Below, in pieces: positions 13,690-25,159 of a DNA stretch of 64,000 nt. A model generated the notes under the pieces. It was not told the DNA's origin, searched no databases, and worked only from the letters and a program-made list of their open reading frames with translations. A program made the position numbers and the translations under genes. How positions within the stretch are numbered: position 1 is the first letter of the stretch; the number at the start of each line of letters is the position of its first letter. Source of the stretch: Closterium sp. NIES-65 (Eukaryota; Streptophyta; Zygnematophyceae; Desmidiales; Closteriaceae); the NCBI GenBank assembly GCA_948144175.1, contig CANXME010000320.1, positions 702,501 through 766,500 of the forward strand, given 5' to 3'.

Positions 13690-16382
13690 CTAGTGACGTG
13701 GCCTTGTCCAGCCAGCAGCATGCAGTACTCCGAATTTCTGTGTTCCGAGCTTCTTGGTCAAATAGTCGGCTGCGATCTTGGTCGTGGGACAGTAAGATAG
13801 CTCAAGTCTCCCCTTCTCGATCTCATCTTTTACGAAGAAGTATCGCAGGGCGATATGCTTCTTCCGGTTCGCGAACCCGTTCTTGTTCGCTATGCGAATT
13901 GTAGATTGGTTGTCGCAGAACAGGGAGAAGTTGGGTAACTGGGCCAACGTCGCTTCTTCCAGAAGTTCGCAAAGATACAAGCCTTCCTTGGTGGCTGAGC
14001 AGAGTGCAATATATTCTGCTTCAGCTGAGGAGAGAGCGATTAGTTCTTGCTTGCTCGACTGCCACGAGATAGGCCCAATAGGTTAGAGTCGGTATATGTA
14101 GCCGGTGCACGAGCGCCTGTTGTCTACGTCGCCGGTGTGGTCGGCGTCTACATAGCCGATTAGCTTAGGTGTCGAGGTTCCGTTTTTGTGGTAGGTTAGG
14201 ACGATTGTCGGAGTGCTGACGAGGTAGTGGAGTGCGCGGTCAAGTTCCGCCATATGCTCTGCTTCAGGTTTCTTAAGCGGGCGAGTTGGCTTGCTGAATA
14301 CGTTAGGTCTGGTCGGCAGGTGACGGTTGCGAATAGCAGGCATCCTAGTTTTTGCTGATAGTCGCGTATACCAGTGGGCTTGAGTGGAGCAAAGGTTCCT
14401 TCGTGACTTGCGGAGGTGTAGCGGTATGGTGTGGAGATAGCAGTTGGAGTTAATTCGAAGCGTTTGGCGATGGTGTCGGTGTATTTTGCGGCGCTGAGGT
14501 GGATCGTGTTCTCGCCGTCCCGTATGTTGAGTCCTAGGTACTGCGTCACGATTGATGAGACGGTATGAGTTAAGTCCCGCTGTAGCTCCCCTTCGAACCA
14601 GGTTGTGACGCCGTCGGTCGAGCCAATGTAGAGTAGGTCGTCTACGTAGATGATGAGCAGGATGTAGTCGGCTCCTTTCGTGAGGCGGTACATCCCTTGA
14701 TCGTGCGGCAGTTGCCTGTATCCGATGCGGATTAGCCGGGCGTGTAGGTACTGTTGCCACAATCTCGGGGCCTATTTGATGCCGTAAAGGGACTTCAATG
14801 GCTGACAGGCTTGGTTGGGGTCTGTGTTGGAGCCGTGCGGTTACTCGACGAAGATTTCAGCGTCGACTGGTGCGTAGATAAAGGCGTTGGCGACGTCGAT
14901 TTGACGAAGCTTCTTCCGCTTCATGGCGACTATCGCGAGGAGGATCCGCAGTGAGGTGTGCTGACTAACCGGTGCGAACGTTTCGGTGAAGTCTTGTCCG
15001 TGCTCTTGGTCGAAGCCACGTATGACCCAACGCGCCTTGAATTTGTCGATGGTTTCGTCTGCCTTTGCTTTCACGCGGAAAACCCATTTTCTGGTGAGAA
15101 TGGTCTTGTTCGTGCCACCCCGATAGGTACGACCTTCCAGGTGTTTCGTTCTTCAAGCGCTTTTAACTCCTTGTCCATGGCTTTGCGCCATTTTTCCCTG
15201 TGTTCCCCCCCCAGAGCCTGCTGAACTGTGGCATGCTCCTTAGGTGGCGCCGTGCCGTGGACTGCGGTGACGAGTCCGAGTATCTGGAGTCCACTCTGCG
15301 TGTAGCGAGGGAGAGTTGTTTCCTCGGGATAGGCTGCTTCGTCTCCCACTTTTGGATTAGGTATGAAATTAGGTCCTACGCGTTCTGCTTCGTCGGTGTT
15401 GACTTGCGCGGGTGTAATGTAACCGTTGTCGGCGAAGTGATAGTAGGTTTCGGCGTTGATGCTGTCGCGAGGATTTTCGTCGTCCATCGGAACATCGACC
15501 GAAGAATAAGGAAGAGGTCCGTTGTCTTCCGAGGCTCCATCCATCCAGTCAGCTTCATCCGCTGCCAAAGCAAAGGCTTGGTCAACGTGAAAGCCACCTG
15601 TGGGGTCTCGATCTTCTTCCAGGTTGGCAAGGTATGTCGGAAGCATGAGTCGTTCGTAGAAGATGACATCATGTGCTGCCACTGTTTCCTTCGTGTTGAT
15701 GTCGAAAATCTTCCATGCGTTGTAATGTTTCTTGATGCCCAGGTGTAGCCCCCACTGTGCGCGTTGGGAGAAGCGACCTGCCCGTGCACCATGGAGCCGA
15801 ACACTCGTAACATTTTTGTGCTTCCCAATTTTCCTGTCAACAGCAGGTGCGGTGATGCATTGTTTGGGAGCGATGATGACGAGAGCAAGTTGTGCAGCAT
15901 GACAGCGTGGTCCATCGCCTCAGGCCACTAGTGGTTGGGTAGTCGCATGCCACGTAGCAGTTTGCGCATGGTGTTCTGGAGGGTCCTGTTCATCATTTTC
16001 GCTACGCCTTGCTGTTGATGAGCGTAGGGAAGGGAAGATGAGCCTTTTGATGCCTCGTTCTGCCAGGTAATCCTTGAACCTCTGGGACTGGTATTCTCCT
16101 CCCTAGTCTGAAGGGAAGCTTTTTAACTTCACTCCTGATTCCCGGTCTGCGACTTGAAGCCAGGCGACGAAGGCTTCGAAAGCCATGTTACGACTCGGAA
16201 GGTTAAGGTGCCATACGTATCGTGTGGCGGCGTCGATGAAAGTGATGACATAGTTGTATGCTCCTTGACCAGGTTCACGGTTATGCAGTATGTCGCTGTA
16301 CACCTTCTCCAGAGGTGTATATGCCTGCGCACTTGAGTTGTGGTGAGAGACAAATGGCTGATGCGATAAGTCGGCTTCAGGG
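13690..16382 (-). pseudogene. Element E integrase-RT-RNase H, decayed
   Basis: Read on the minus strand, the segment from 16382 down gives an integrase core with YSDILH (first Asp) and a second Asp in SFPSD, which is followed by an in-frame stop at about 16106. The integrase tail and acidic linker come next. RT follows: WRKAMDKELKALEERNTWK near 15180, KARWVIRGFDQEHGQDF near 15010 and the catalytic YVDDLLYIG near 14640. RNase H has CDNQSTIRIANKNG and KKHIALRYFF, and ends PRH-stop at 13690. Several stops and frameshifts separate the pieces. The family differs from element A in sequence although the domain order is the same. The right end at 16382 is the insertion point of element B. Confidence 0.8.
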
Positions 16383-16514
16383 TGTCAGATCATTATAGCT
16401 TACTTATTTGTGTAGGCTATAGTGGGGTATCCCATAGGGGGTACAACCCAATTAGGGTTTCCTATATGTACTCACTTCATTCATAGTCATTTCATTCTCG
16501 TTCACTTCTTCTCA
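16383..16514 (+). repeat. Element B 5' LTR
   Basis: 132 bp, TGTCAGATCA to TTCTTCTCA. It is identical to the 3' copy as read, and about 93-95% like element A's LTR. Confidence 0.92.
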
Positions 16515-17627
16515 TGGAATCAGAGCAGGTCCCCTCCTAGGGACTGTTCCTAGGGCCCACCGAAGCGCGCCCCGAGGCACGCGTTCTTTTTTTTTAGCGA
16601 CCCTTCGTGTCGCCCCTAGCGGCCCGTTACGCCGCCCTTACCTACGCGACCCCGCCGCCCTTACCCACGCGGCCCCGCCGCCCTTACGTCGCGGCCCCGC
16701 CGCCCTTACCTACGCGGCCCCGCCGCCCTTACGTCGCGGCCCCGCCGCCCTTACCTACGCGGCCCCGCCGCCCTTACGTCGCGGCCCCGCCGCCCTTACG
16801 TCGCGGCCCCGCCGCCCTTACCTACGCGGCCCCGCCGCCCTTACGTCGCGGCCCCGCCGCCCTTACGTTCGCGGCCCCGCCGCCCTTACCTACGCGGCCC
16901 CGCCGCCCTTACGTCGCGGCCCCGCCGCCCTCACGTAGCGGCCCCGCCGCCTCACGTCGCGGCCCCGCCGCCTCACCTACGCGGCCCCGCCGCCCTTACC
17001 TACGCGGCCCCGCCGCCCTTACCTACGCGGCGCCGCCGCCCTCACCTTCGCGGCCCCGCCGCCTCACCTACGCGGCCCCGCTGCCCTTACCTACGGGGCC
17101 CCGCTGCCCTTACCTACGCGGCGTCGCCGCCCTCACCTTCGCGGCCCCGCCGCCCTCACCTTCGCGGCCACGCCGCCCTCACCTACGCGGCCCCGCCGCC
17201 CTCACCCTCTCGGCCTCGCCGCCCGTGACTTCGCGGCCCCACCGGTCTCCCCTCCTGCCGAGCCGCCCGAGCAGCCGCCCGCCACGCCGCCCGGTAACGG
17301 AGCAGCCGACCCGCCCAGCAGCAGCCGCCGAGCCGCAGTCCAGCCGAGCCGCCCAGCAGCAGCCGCCGAGCCGCCGGGCCGCCGAGCCGCAGTACAACCG
17401 AGCCGCCCAGCAGCAGTCGCCGAGCCGCCGGGCCGCCGAGCTGCAGTACCGCCGAGCCGCCCAGCAGCAGCCGCCGAGCCGCCGGGCCGCCGAGCCGCAG
17501 TACCGCCGAGCCGCCCCGCAGCCGAGCCGCACTACTACCGAGCCGCCCGACCTGCCCTGTCTGGTGAGCACAGCCCCACTGCTACTGCGTGCCCTTCCCA
17601 CACAGCTTGCACTGCTAGTCTCTCGTC
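16515..17627 (+). other. Element B primer site and 22-23-bp minisatellite leader
   Basis: The primer site reads TGGAATCAGAGC (16515-16526), with one T-to-A change from the tRNA-Met-type site. From about 16620 to 17220 the leader is a tandem array of GCGGCCCCGCCGCCCTTACS-type units of 22-23 bp that pair into a 45-bp higher-order unit. From about 17260 to 17540 come GAGCCGCC and CAGCAGCCG units. A stop-free frame crosses nearly the whole leader up to the Gag ATG, but its translation is simple Pro/Arg/Ala repeat, so I do not call a gene. Confidence 0.7.
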
Positions 17628-20600
17628 ATGGCTACCCCTAGTGTCCTCGCTTTTGACGCTGAGGGTCGAGCCATTGACTTTGAGGTCTGGGTCGACGACC
17701 TGTAGCTGTTTTTACAGTGCGATAGGGCGGACGGTCTCTCTCTTTTTGACCTCACCTCTGGCGCCTCTCCTGCCCCTGCTGCTGATGCTGACCCCACTGT
17801 TCGCTCTCAGTGGGCCACCCGCGATGCAGCTGCACGTCTTGCTGTGCGTCGCCACCTGCCTACCGCTGAGCGCGGGCACTTTAGTCAGTACAAGAGTGCT
17901 CAGACCTTGTACGACGCTGTAGTTGCACGCTACTCTTCCCCTGCCACTGCTGCACTGAGCCGCCTCATGCTACCCTTCCTCTTCCCTGACCTTGCCGCCT
18001 TTCCCACAGTCGCTGATCTCATTACGCACCTCCGCACTAGTGACACCCGCTACCGCGCTGCGCTTCCTGCTGACTTCTGCTCCAAGAACCCCCCCCCCAT
18101 GTACATCACTCTCTACTTTCTAGTCACCCGCCTCCCCGACTCCCTTCGTGTAGTCCGGGACCACTTCCTTGCGGTCTGTCCCACCACTCTCACAGTCGAC
18201 AGCCTAGAGAACGCCCTCCTAGCGGCGGAGAAGAGCATCGTCGCTGTAGGAGCCTCTCAAGGTGACCCCCGCGCCCCCATCTTTGAGGGGTGTTCCCCTT
18301 CCCCTCTCTTGCCCTCTGTCGCCTCTGCCGCTGCGGCCGACCTCGTTGGTCTTGAGTCGGTCGGTGCGGCGTCTGCCCCTAGCGGGAGACGCCGCCTTGG
18401 CAAGGGCAAGGGGGGCAAGGGAGCAGGTGGGGCTAGCGGGAGCGGTGGCGGTGGAGGTGGAGGCGGCGGAGGGAGTGGGGGTGGCGTTGGAGGAGGTGGT
18501 GGGGGTGGGGGTGCTAGTGGTAGCAGTGGAGGCGGAGGCGGCATCGGCGGCGGCGGTACTGGCGGGGGTGGCGGCGGTGGCGGAGGTGGAGGCGGTGGAG
18601 GTGGAGGTGGTGGAGGTGGTCGGACTGGCACTTCACAGCGGAGCGGCACTGGGGGTGGTCAGCGCCAGCAGCAGCAGCAGCAGCAGCGTTCTCGCGACGT
18701 CCCCACCCCTCAGCAGCTCCGTGAGTGGTACACGCAGCGTCAGCGTGGTGGGGGACTTGGTCCCTGCACCTACGTCCTTCGCACCGGCGACCGTGCAGGT
18801 GAGCAGTGTGGGGGTGCCCACTCAACCCAGCGCTGTTTTGGCCGCCTGACGGACGCTTGGCGTCAGCAGTTTCCGGAGGCCACGGAGATCCACCGCTGGG
18901 GAGAGCTGTCTACGGCTGGCGTAGCTATTTTTGATCTTGACTTTGATGCTATCCTTGCTGCCATATATGCTGTGACCATTAGTGATGAGGGTGGCTGTTA
19001 CCGGTGTTTTCCGCCCGACCCGGGCATTGAGACTGCCGCTCTAGGTACTGGTGAGGTTGCTGCCCTAGGTGCTTGCGACGCTGCTGCTCTAGGTGCTAGT
19101 GTGTCTGCGTCCTCGGGTACTGGTGAGTCTGCGCTCTCAGGTACTACGTCGGCTTCGGCCTCCCACACCTTCACCCTTGACTCTGGGGCAGTCTCGCTCC
19201 TTCTTTCGGGATCGCACCACACTCACGACGCTTAGTCGGCCGGTTGCGGTTTCCCTGGCTGACCCCTCCGGGGGCCCTGTCCTGTCTCGCTTCTCCACTG
19301 TCCTCCCGTGTCCGGCGGCTCCCTCTGGCACCCTGTCTGGTCTCTACCTCCCCTCGTTCTCTACGAACTTGGTGAGTGGTGCTGACCTACAGGATGCGGG
19401 AGTCCACCAGTTCACCCCTGCTCGTCAGCGGGTGACGCACTGCACAGAGGCTAGCACAGGTCGACACCTGGCTACGTTTACCCGTCAGCCAGGGTCGAGC
19501 CTGTACACACTGACCACTGCGTCTCCCCCAGTTAGTGAGTCTGGTAGGGTCCCTGCGTCTGGTCAGGTGTTTGCTGCAGCGTCCAGGTCTGGTCCTGAGT
19601 CTGCCCCCTGTTCGTGTCGTCTCCTGTCTCACGAGACTCTCCTCTGGCACCACCGCCTTGGTCACCCCTCTCTGCTTCGGCTCAGAGGCATGGCCTCCCG
19701 TCTTCTTGTGTCTGGTCTCCCCAGGTCCCTCCCTCCCCTTCCTCAGGGCCCTGGCCCTACCTGTGTCCCCTGTGTTGAGGGACGCCAGCGTGCTGCCCCT
19801 CACTCCTCCCAGTTTCCTCCGACAGAGGCCCCGTTGCAGACGCTTCACATGGACGTGTGGGGCCCAGCCCGCGTCCGTGGACAGGGTCACGAGCGCTACT
19901 TCCTGCTTGTTGTTGACGACTACTCGCGTTACACCACAGTCTTCCCCTTGCGCAGCAAGGCTGATGTCACTGAGGTGCTGATCGACTGGATCCGTGCAGC
20001 TCGTCTCCAGCTCAGGCAGAGCTTTGGCTCGGACTTTCCTGTTCTGCGTCTGCACTCGGACAGAGGCGGAGAGTTCTCCTCTGGCCTTCTAAGAGCCTAC
20101 TGTCGCGCACAGGGCATTCGTCAGACCTTCACGCTTACGGACTCTCCGCAGCAAAATGGGATCGCTGAGCGCCGCATTGGCATGGTCATGGACGTCGCTC
20201 GTACGTCCATGATGCATGCGGCTGCCCCCCATTTTTTGTGGCCGTTTGCGGTGAGGTACGCGGCGCACCAGATCAACCTTCACCCCAGGGTCCCCCGGCC
20301 GGAGACCTCCCCAGCCCTGCTGTGGACGGGGAAGGTTGGCGATGCGTCAGCGTTCCGGGTCTGGGGATCTCGGGCGTTTGTCCGCGACTTGTCTGCGGAC
20401 AAGCTGTCCCCTCGCGCTACTCCCTGCATCTTCCTGGGGTTCCCCCCCGACGCCCCTGGGTGGCAGTTCTACCACCCCACCTCTCGCCGTGTTCTGTCCT
20501 CCCAGGACGTCACGTTCGACGAGTCGGTACCCTATATCGCCTCTTCCCCTACCGCACTCCGTCCCTCCCCCCACCCCCGCTCTTCTTGGTACCAGGTCCC

Positions 20601-22038
20601 CCCCCGGTAGACCCCCTCCCCCCTCAGGGTCCTGCCCCTTCAGGTGTGTCTCAGGTAGACGCGGTCGAGCCTGTTGAGGTCACTGGTGACTCTGGTGCTG
20701 CTGCGGGTGCTGCGCCTAGAGGTGCTGAGACTGGGGGTGCTGAGCCTAGAGGTGTTGAGCCTGGGAGTGCTGAGCCTGGGGGTGCGGAGCCTGGGGGTGC
20801 TGAGCCTGGGGGTGCTGAGCCCGGGGGTGCTGAGCCTCGGGGTGCTGAACCTGGAGGTGCTTTGCCTGGGGGTGCTGAGCCTGGAGTTTCTTCGCCTGGA
20901 GGTTCGCCGGGTGCTTCGTCTCGCCGAGAGCCACTCTCCCCACAGGAGCTGCGTGAGTGGTTTGCCCGGCGCTGGAGGCGTACTGCTGGTGCTGGAGGTT
21001 CTTCTACTGCTGAGGGTGCTACTGTCGCGGGTCCCAGAGGTGCTCAGTACTTTGAGTACTAGAGCTGCTGGGCCTGCGGGTTCGACTGGAGCTGGTGCTG
21101 CTGAGGGTGTTGGCGCTAAGACTACCACTGGCGGTCCTGCTGGCGGTGCTCCTGGTGCTGCTGGAGGTTCTGGAGCTGCTGGGGGTGCTACTGGAGGTGC
21201 TACTAGAGCGGGTGCTTCTGCTGGGGGTACTGGTGCTGTCCCTGCTGTGTCTGGTGTCGCCGCGCGGCCTCGACCGTACTACGTTCCACTCCTGCAGCAG
21301 GTTCTTGGTCTTCCACCCTCTCCTAGCTCTCCTCCTCTCTTAGAGCGTCCACAGCCTGTCCCGTCCCAGTCACAGCTACAGCCTCCTTCCCCCTTACCTG
21401 CTCCTTCTCCCTACACTGGTCCCACTGGAGGCCTTACTGAGCGTCGTGAGCCTGCGTCCCGTCCTGCGTCACCTGTTCGTCCTGCACGTACTAGTGGTCG
21501 CAGTTCGCGTTAGCGTCCTCCTCGTGTCCCTGGCACGCACAGGATGTCTCTACGTCCGTCCACTGCTCCTCTGCGTGCCCCTTTGCCTTCTCCTCCTTCT
21601 TCCTCTCTTCCTGTTCTTGCCGACCCGGAGTCGGACTCTCTTCGTGCTGCCAGTCCTACTGTCACGCGTCTCCTTGCTACTGTCGTCACTGACCCTTCTT
21701 TTGAGTCTTCTACTGCGTCTGCCCTAGTTGCTGAGCTCGTCGACTTTGCTGCTCGCTGTCGCTAAGACTACGCTGCTAGTCTTATCGCAGAGTCTGAGTC
21801 TGTTTGTCCTCCGTCCGTCGGGGGTGAGTGTGCCCTTGGCACGGACGTCCTCGAGGACAGGCAGGAGGAGTTCCAGTGCCTGGCAGCCGCGTCACCGCAT
21901 CTCTTGTCCGTACTGCTTACCCCTGAGGGAGACCCGGATGCACTTGACATCCCGACTCCGCGCTCTTACGCGGAGGCGATAGAGGGTCCCTACTCCTCTC
22001 AGTGGCAGGCACCTATGGATGCAGAGATGGCTTCCTAG
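17628..22038 (+). pseudogene. Element B Gag-protease-integrase, seven lesions
   Basis: It starts with the conserved MATPSVLAFDAEG Gag at 17628. Codon 26 is TAG (17703), where element A has CAG. Gag then stays in frame through the Gly-rich run, the short Gln run and the C-x13-C-x3-H-x4-C motif. A one-base insertion near 19189 shifts the frame exactly at the protease DSGA site. The pre-integrase zinc module and the integrase ([24 protein letters not shown]) are intact in the next frame. A one-base loss near 20535 and a one-base gain near 21046 move the frame out and back through the repetitive spacer. Stops follow at 21511 (TAG for CAG), 21763 (TAA) and 22036 (TAG for TGG). It cannot make a full polyprotein. 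Confidence 0.85.
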
Positions 22039-22098
22039 AAGTCCACAGGCACATACGTTGACGCTGTCCCCCCTCCTGGGGCGAACATCGTCAGTGGC

Positions 22099-23529
22099 AT
22101 GTGGATCTTCAGGGTGAAGCGGCCGCCGGGTTCTCCGCCTGTCTTCAAGGCGCGCTACGTGGCTCGTGGCTTCTGTCAGCGGCAGGGGGTTGACTACTTT
22201 CAGACCTTCTCCCCCACCCCGAAGATGACCACTCTTCGGGTACTGGTGCACGTTGCTGCTCACCGTGACTACGAGCTGCACTCTCTCGACTTCAGCACTG
22301 CGTTCTTGCAGGGCAGCCTGCACGAGGAGATCTGGCTGCGCCGCTTACCTGGCTTCACTGGGTCTTTCCCTCCTGGTACCCAGTGGAGTCTCCGGCGTCC
22401 AGTCTGCGGTCTCCGCCAGGCGCCCCGTGAGTGGCACGACACACTGAGGACTACGCTCGCGGCTCTTGGGTTTGCTCCTTCTACTGCCGATCCGTCGCTG
22501 TTTCTGCGCACCGACACTTCTCTGCCGCCATTCTACATCCTCGTGTACGTCGACGACTTGGTCTTTGCCACTGCTGACACTGCTGGACTCGCCTACGTGA
22601 AGTCCGAGCTGCAGAAGAGACACACGTGCACTGACCTGGGTGAACTGCGCAGCTACCTTGGCTTGCAGATCACCCGGGACAGAGCACCCCGCACCATTAC
22701 CTTGACTCAGTCACACATGGTGCAGCAGGTCCTTCAGCGCTTCGGCTTCACGTGCTCCTCGCCTCAGGCCACTCCTCTGCGTACTCGCCACTCGCTCTCA
22801 GCTCTGCCTTCGGATGAGTCCGTAGAGTCGAGTGGCCCGTATCCAGAGCTTGTTGGCTGCCTCATGTACCTGATGACCTGCACTCGACCTGACCTTGCAT
22901 ACCCTCTTAGCATTCTCACACGCTATGTTGCTCCTGGGAGACACCGACCAGAGCACATGGCTGCAGCGAAGAGGGTGTTGCGCTACTTGTGCAGTACGTC
23001 GGGCATGGGGCTAGTGCTTGGAGGGCGGAGTCCAGTGGTCCTCACTGGGCACGCGGACGCTTCTTGGGCTGACGACCAGGCTACGCAGCGGTCGTCACAG
23101 GGCTACACCTTCAGCCTCGGTTCCGGCTCTGTTTCGTGGCGGGCTACCCGCTCGTCTTCTGTTCTCGGCTCCAGTTGTGAGGCTGAGATCTACGCCGGGG
23201 CTATGGCTGCCCAGGAGCTTCGCTGGCTCACCTACCTGCTGACCGACCTTGGAGAGCCGCCTCGTTCTCCTCCAGTCCTGTACGTAGACAACAAGGCCAT
23301 GCTGGCCTTGTGTCGAGAGCAGCGACTGGAGCACAGGACAAAGCACATTGCTCTCCGCTACTTTCTTGCTCGTGAGCTACAGCAGCGTGGACAGCTGCGG
23401 CTTGCGTACGTGGCCTCTGAGGCTAACACTGCTGATGTCTTCACCAAGGCACTTGCGCCTTGTGATCATCAGCGCTTCTGCACTCAGTTGGGTCTTCTAC
23501 CTGTCTTGCCTCACTTGCTCACTTCTTGA
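22099..23529 (+). CDS. Element B reverse transcriptase-RNase H segment
   Basis: 476 codons are open in the pol frame after the last stop at 22036. The ATG at 22099 falls inside the conserved [12 protein letters not shown] block and is not a natural start. RT contains YVDDLVFA; RNase H contains ADASWADD, SCEAEIYAGAMAAQELRWLTYLL, VDNKAMLAL and TKHIALRYFLAREL. It is close to element A throughout. On its own it would need delivery as part of a longer product, so it is probably not functional. Confidence 0.85.
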   Translation: MWIFRVKRPPGSPPVFKARYVARGFCQRQGVDYFQTFSPTPKMTTLRVLVHVAAHRDYELHSLDFSTAFLQGSLHEEIWLRRLPGFTGSFPPGTQWSLRRPVCGLRQAPREWHDTLRTTLAALGFAPSTADPSLFLRTDTSLPPFYILVYVDDLVFATADTAGLAYVKSELQKRHTCTDLGELRSYLGLQITRDRAPRTITLTQSHMVQQVLQRFGFTCSSPQATPLRTRHSLSALPSDESVESSGPYPELVGCLMYLMTCTRPDLAYPLSILTRYVAPGRHRPEHMAAAKRVLRYLCSTSGMGLVLGGRSPVVLTGHADASWADDQATQRSSQGYTFSLGSGSVSWRATRSSSVLGSSCEAEIYAGAMAAQELRWLTYLLTDLGEPPRSPPVLYVDNKAMLALCREQRLEHRTKHIALRYFLARELQQRGQLRLAYVASEANTADVFTKALAPCDHQRFCTQLGLLPVLPHLLTS

Positions 23530-23744
23530 CCTTGCTTGTACTGTCACTTATATATACTCTTGCTCTTGCTTGCTTAGCCTCTTGTATATCTATATATATG
23601 TGTTCTTGCATGTGAACTGGCCTTTTGGCCTTTTAACCTGTGCTCGGAATGTGTGGTGACTTTGTGATCCACCCTGAGCTTTGCCTTGCTTTGCTTGACT
23701 GGTCTTGTGACCCCTTGTTCTCCCCCACTTTGCCTATGGGGGTG

Positions 23745-23876
23745 TGTCAGATCATTATAGCTTACTTATTTGTGTAGGCTATAGTGGGGTATCCCATAGG
23801 GGGTACAACCCAATTAGGGTTTCCTATATGTACTCACTTCATTCATAGTCATTTCATTCTCGTTCACTTCTTCTCA
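23745..23876 (+). repeat. Element B 3' LTR
   Basis: 132 bp, following the purine run of the GGGGGTG type just as in element A, and followed by the CAGGG duplication. Confidence 0.92.
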
Positions 23877-23881
23877 CAGGG

Positions 23882-25159
23882 CAGGTGAAGCATGTTCCTC
23901 GAACTCGTTGAAGTTCTCTTCCGTTGGGTAGAAGAAGCGAGTCTTTGTCAAGTACTCCTTCTCTTATCATGTTATTACGCCGTGTTGCTCGGATGTCCCA
24001 TTCTTGCGTGCCAGATGTCTTCGCCAGCGCGATGTCCGGGTGAACGCGTGTACAAGTCAGAGTTGGAGTAAAAACCAGTGGTGAAGTTGGCGCTTCTGTG
24101 GACTTCTCGTGGAGTGGGGGTCAATTGATGTGCAGGAGTCGGTGGAGTATCGTCGATTGGAGCTGGTGCCGTTGAAGGACCCGCGATTGGTGTCGTGATC
24201 GGTGTTATCTCTACTGCTACCGATGTTGTCTCTGCTGCTACCGGTGTTGTCTCTGTTAGCTGCCGGTGTTGTCTCTACTAGTGCCGATGTTGTCTCTGCT
24301 GCTGCCAATGTTATCTCTGCTGCTGCCGATGTTGTCTCTGCTTGCTGGATTGTCACTAATGCTCGTGTTCGTTCTGCCTCAGGCATGGTGTTCGAGTACC
24401 AGAAGCCGCCGGGGCTGAATTCGGGGTCGAGATCCGGCGGATGTGTCCAGGGAGCGAAGGTGACGATTTCGTCGCTGTCGCGGTGCCTTGATCTGGAACG
24501 AAGTCGAGGACGAAGACATTGTTCTTCAACACTGCCTTGCCGATGTAGAGTCCGCCCCTCCTGTGGTATAGTTTGAACTCCTGAGTGGTGCTATCTGCTT
24601 CGAGATGAACTCCTTTCGCCATCAGCGGACTGACACTGAGTAAGTTGTACCCGAGTCCCTCTGCTATTAAAACCTTCAACATTTGTAGTACGACATTGGT
24701 CTCCCTGGACTGAAGTTGAACGATGCCTTGTCGTGTGCGCAGGTTCTGGTAGTTGGCGACGATAATTACAACTTCGCGTTGACGTTGATGTTCCCGTTGA
24801 ACGAAGCGACCCGAGGAGCACATGTGCTGCCCGCAGCAACTATCCAACAACCAGGTGTCTTTCCCGGACGGCTCGCTCTGGGTGATGGCTGCGTATGTCG
24901 GGTTCGGCTCCAGTGACTCGCGGTGAGGGGTGCTTTCGTCGAGTTGTTCTTCCAGTGAGTAGTACGGTGATGATTCGGTGATGCAGGAATCTGTCAATCT
25001 CGCCATGCAGCTGACGATGTTTCTTGCTCCTTGTGCAGATTGCGTCGTCGATGTTGTTGAAGACTGCGGTTGGCTGGTGGGGTGCGCCTGTGTGGAGGCC
25101 ACTTGACTGCTTGAAGGCCGAAGTTGATGCTGCGGTGTCGTTGACTGCTGCTGATTTGG
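23882..25159 (-). pseudogene. Element E protease and pre-integrase region, decayed
   Basis: On the minus strand, about 24870-24840 encodes WLLDSCCGQHMCSSG, the position of the copia protease site; the usual DSGA reads DSCC, so the catalytic loop is altered. Downstream is the typical QSRETNVVLQMLKVLIAEGLGYNLLSVSPLMAKG stretch that precedes integrase. From 24400 to 23882 the reading is broken, with a run of short Thr/Ser/Ala repeats near 24200-24360. The left edge at 23882 is the joint created by element B. Confidence 0.7.

Larger units (their letters stand above)
16383..23876 (+). mobile_element. Element B: family-1 copia retrotransposon with identical LTRs and disabled pol
   Basis: A 7,494-bp element with 132-bp LTRs (16383-16514, 23745-23876) that read as identical, flanked by CAGGG (16378-16382 and 23877-23881). 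It is inserted in the integrase region of element E. Internal order is as in A. Despite the LTR identity, gag-pol carries seven lesions: stops at 17703, 21511, 21763 and 22036, and frameshifts near 19189, 20535 and 21046. Confidence 0.93.

Noticed and set aside
16607-17641. 344-codon frame upstream of the element B Gag
   Set aside because: It lies wholly in the minisatellite leader and encodes Pro/Arg repeats; homologous copies have other repeats in its place.
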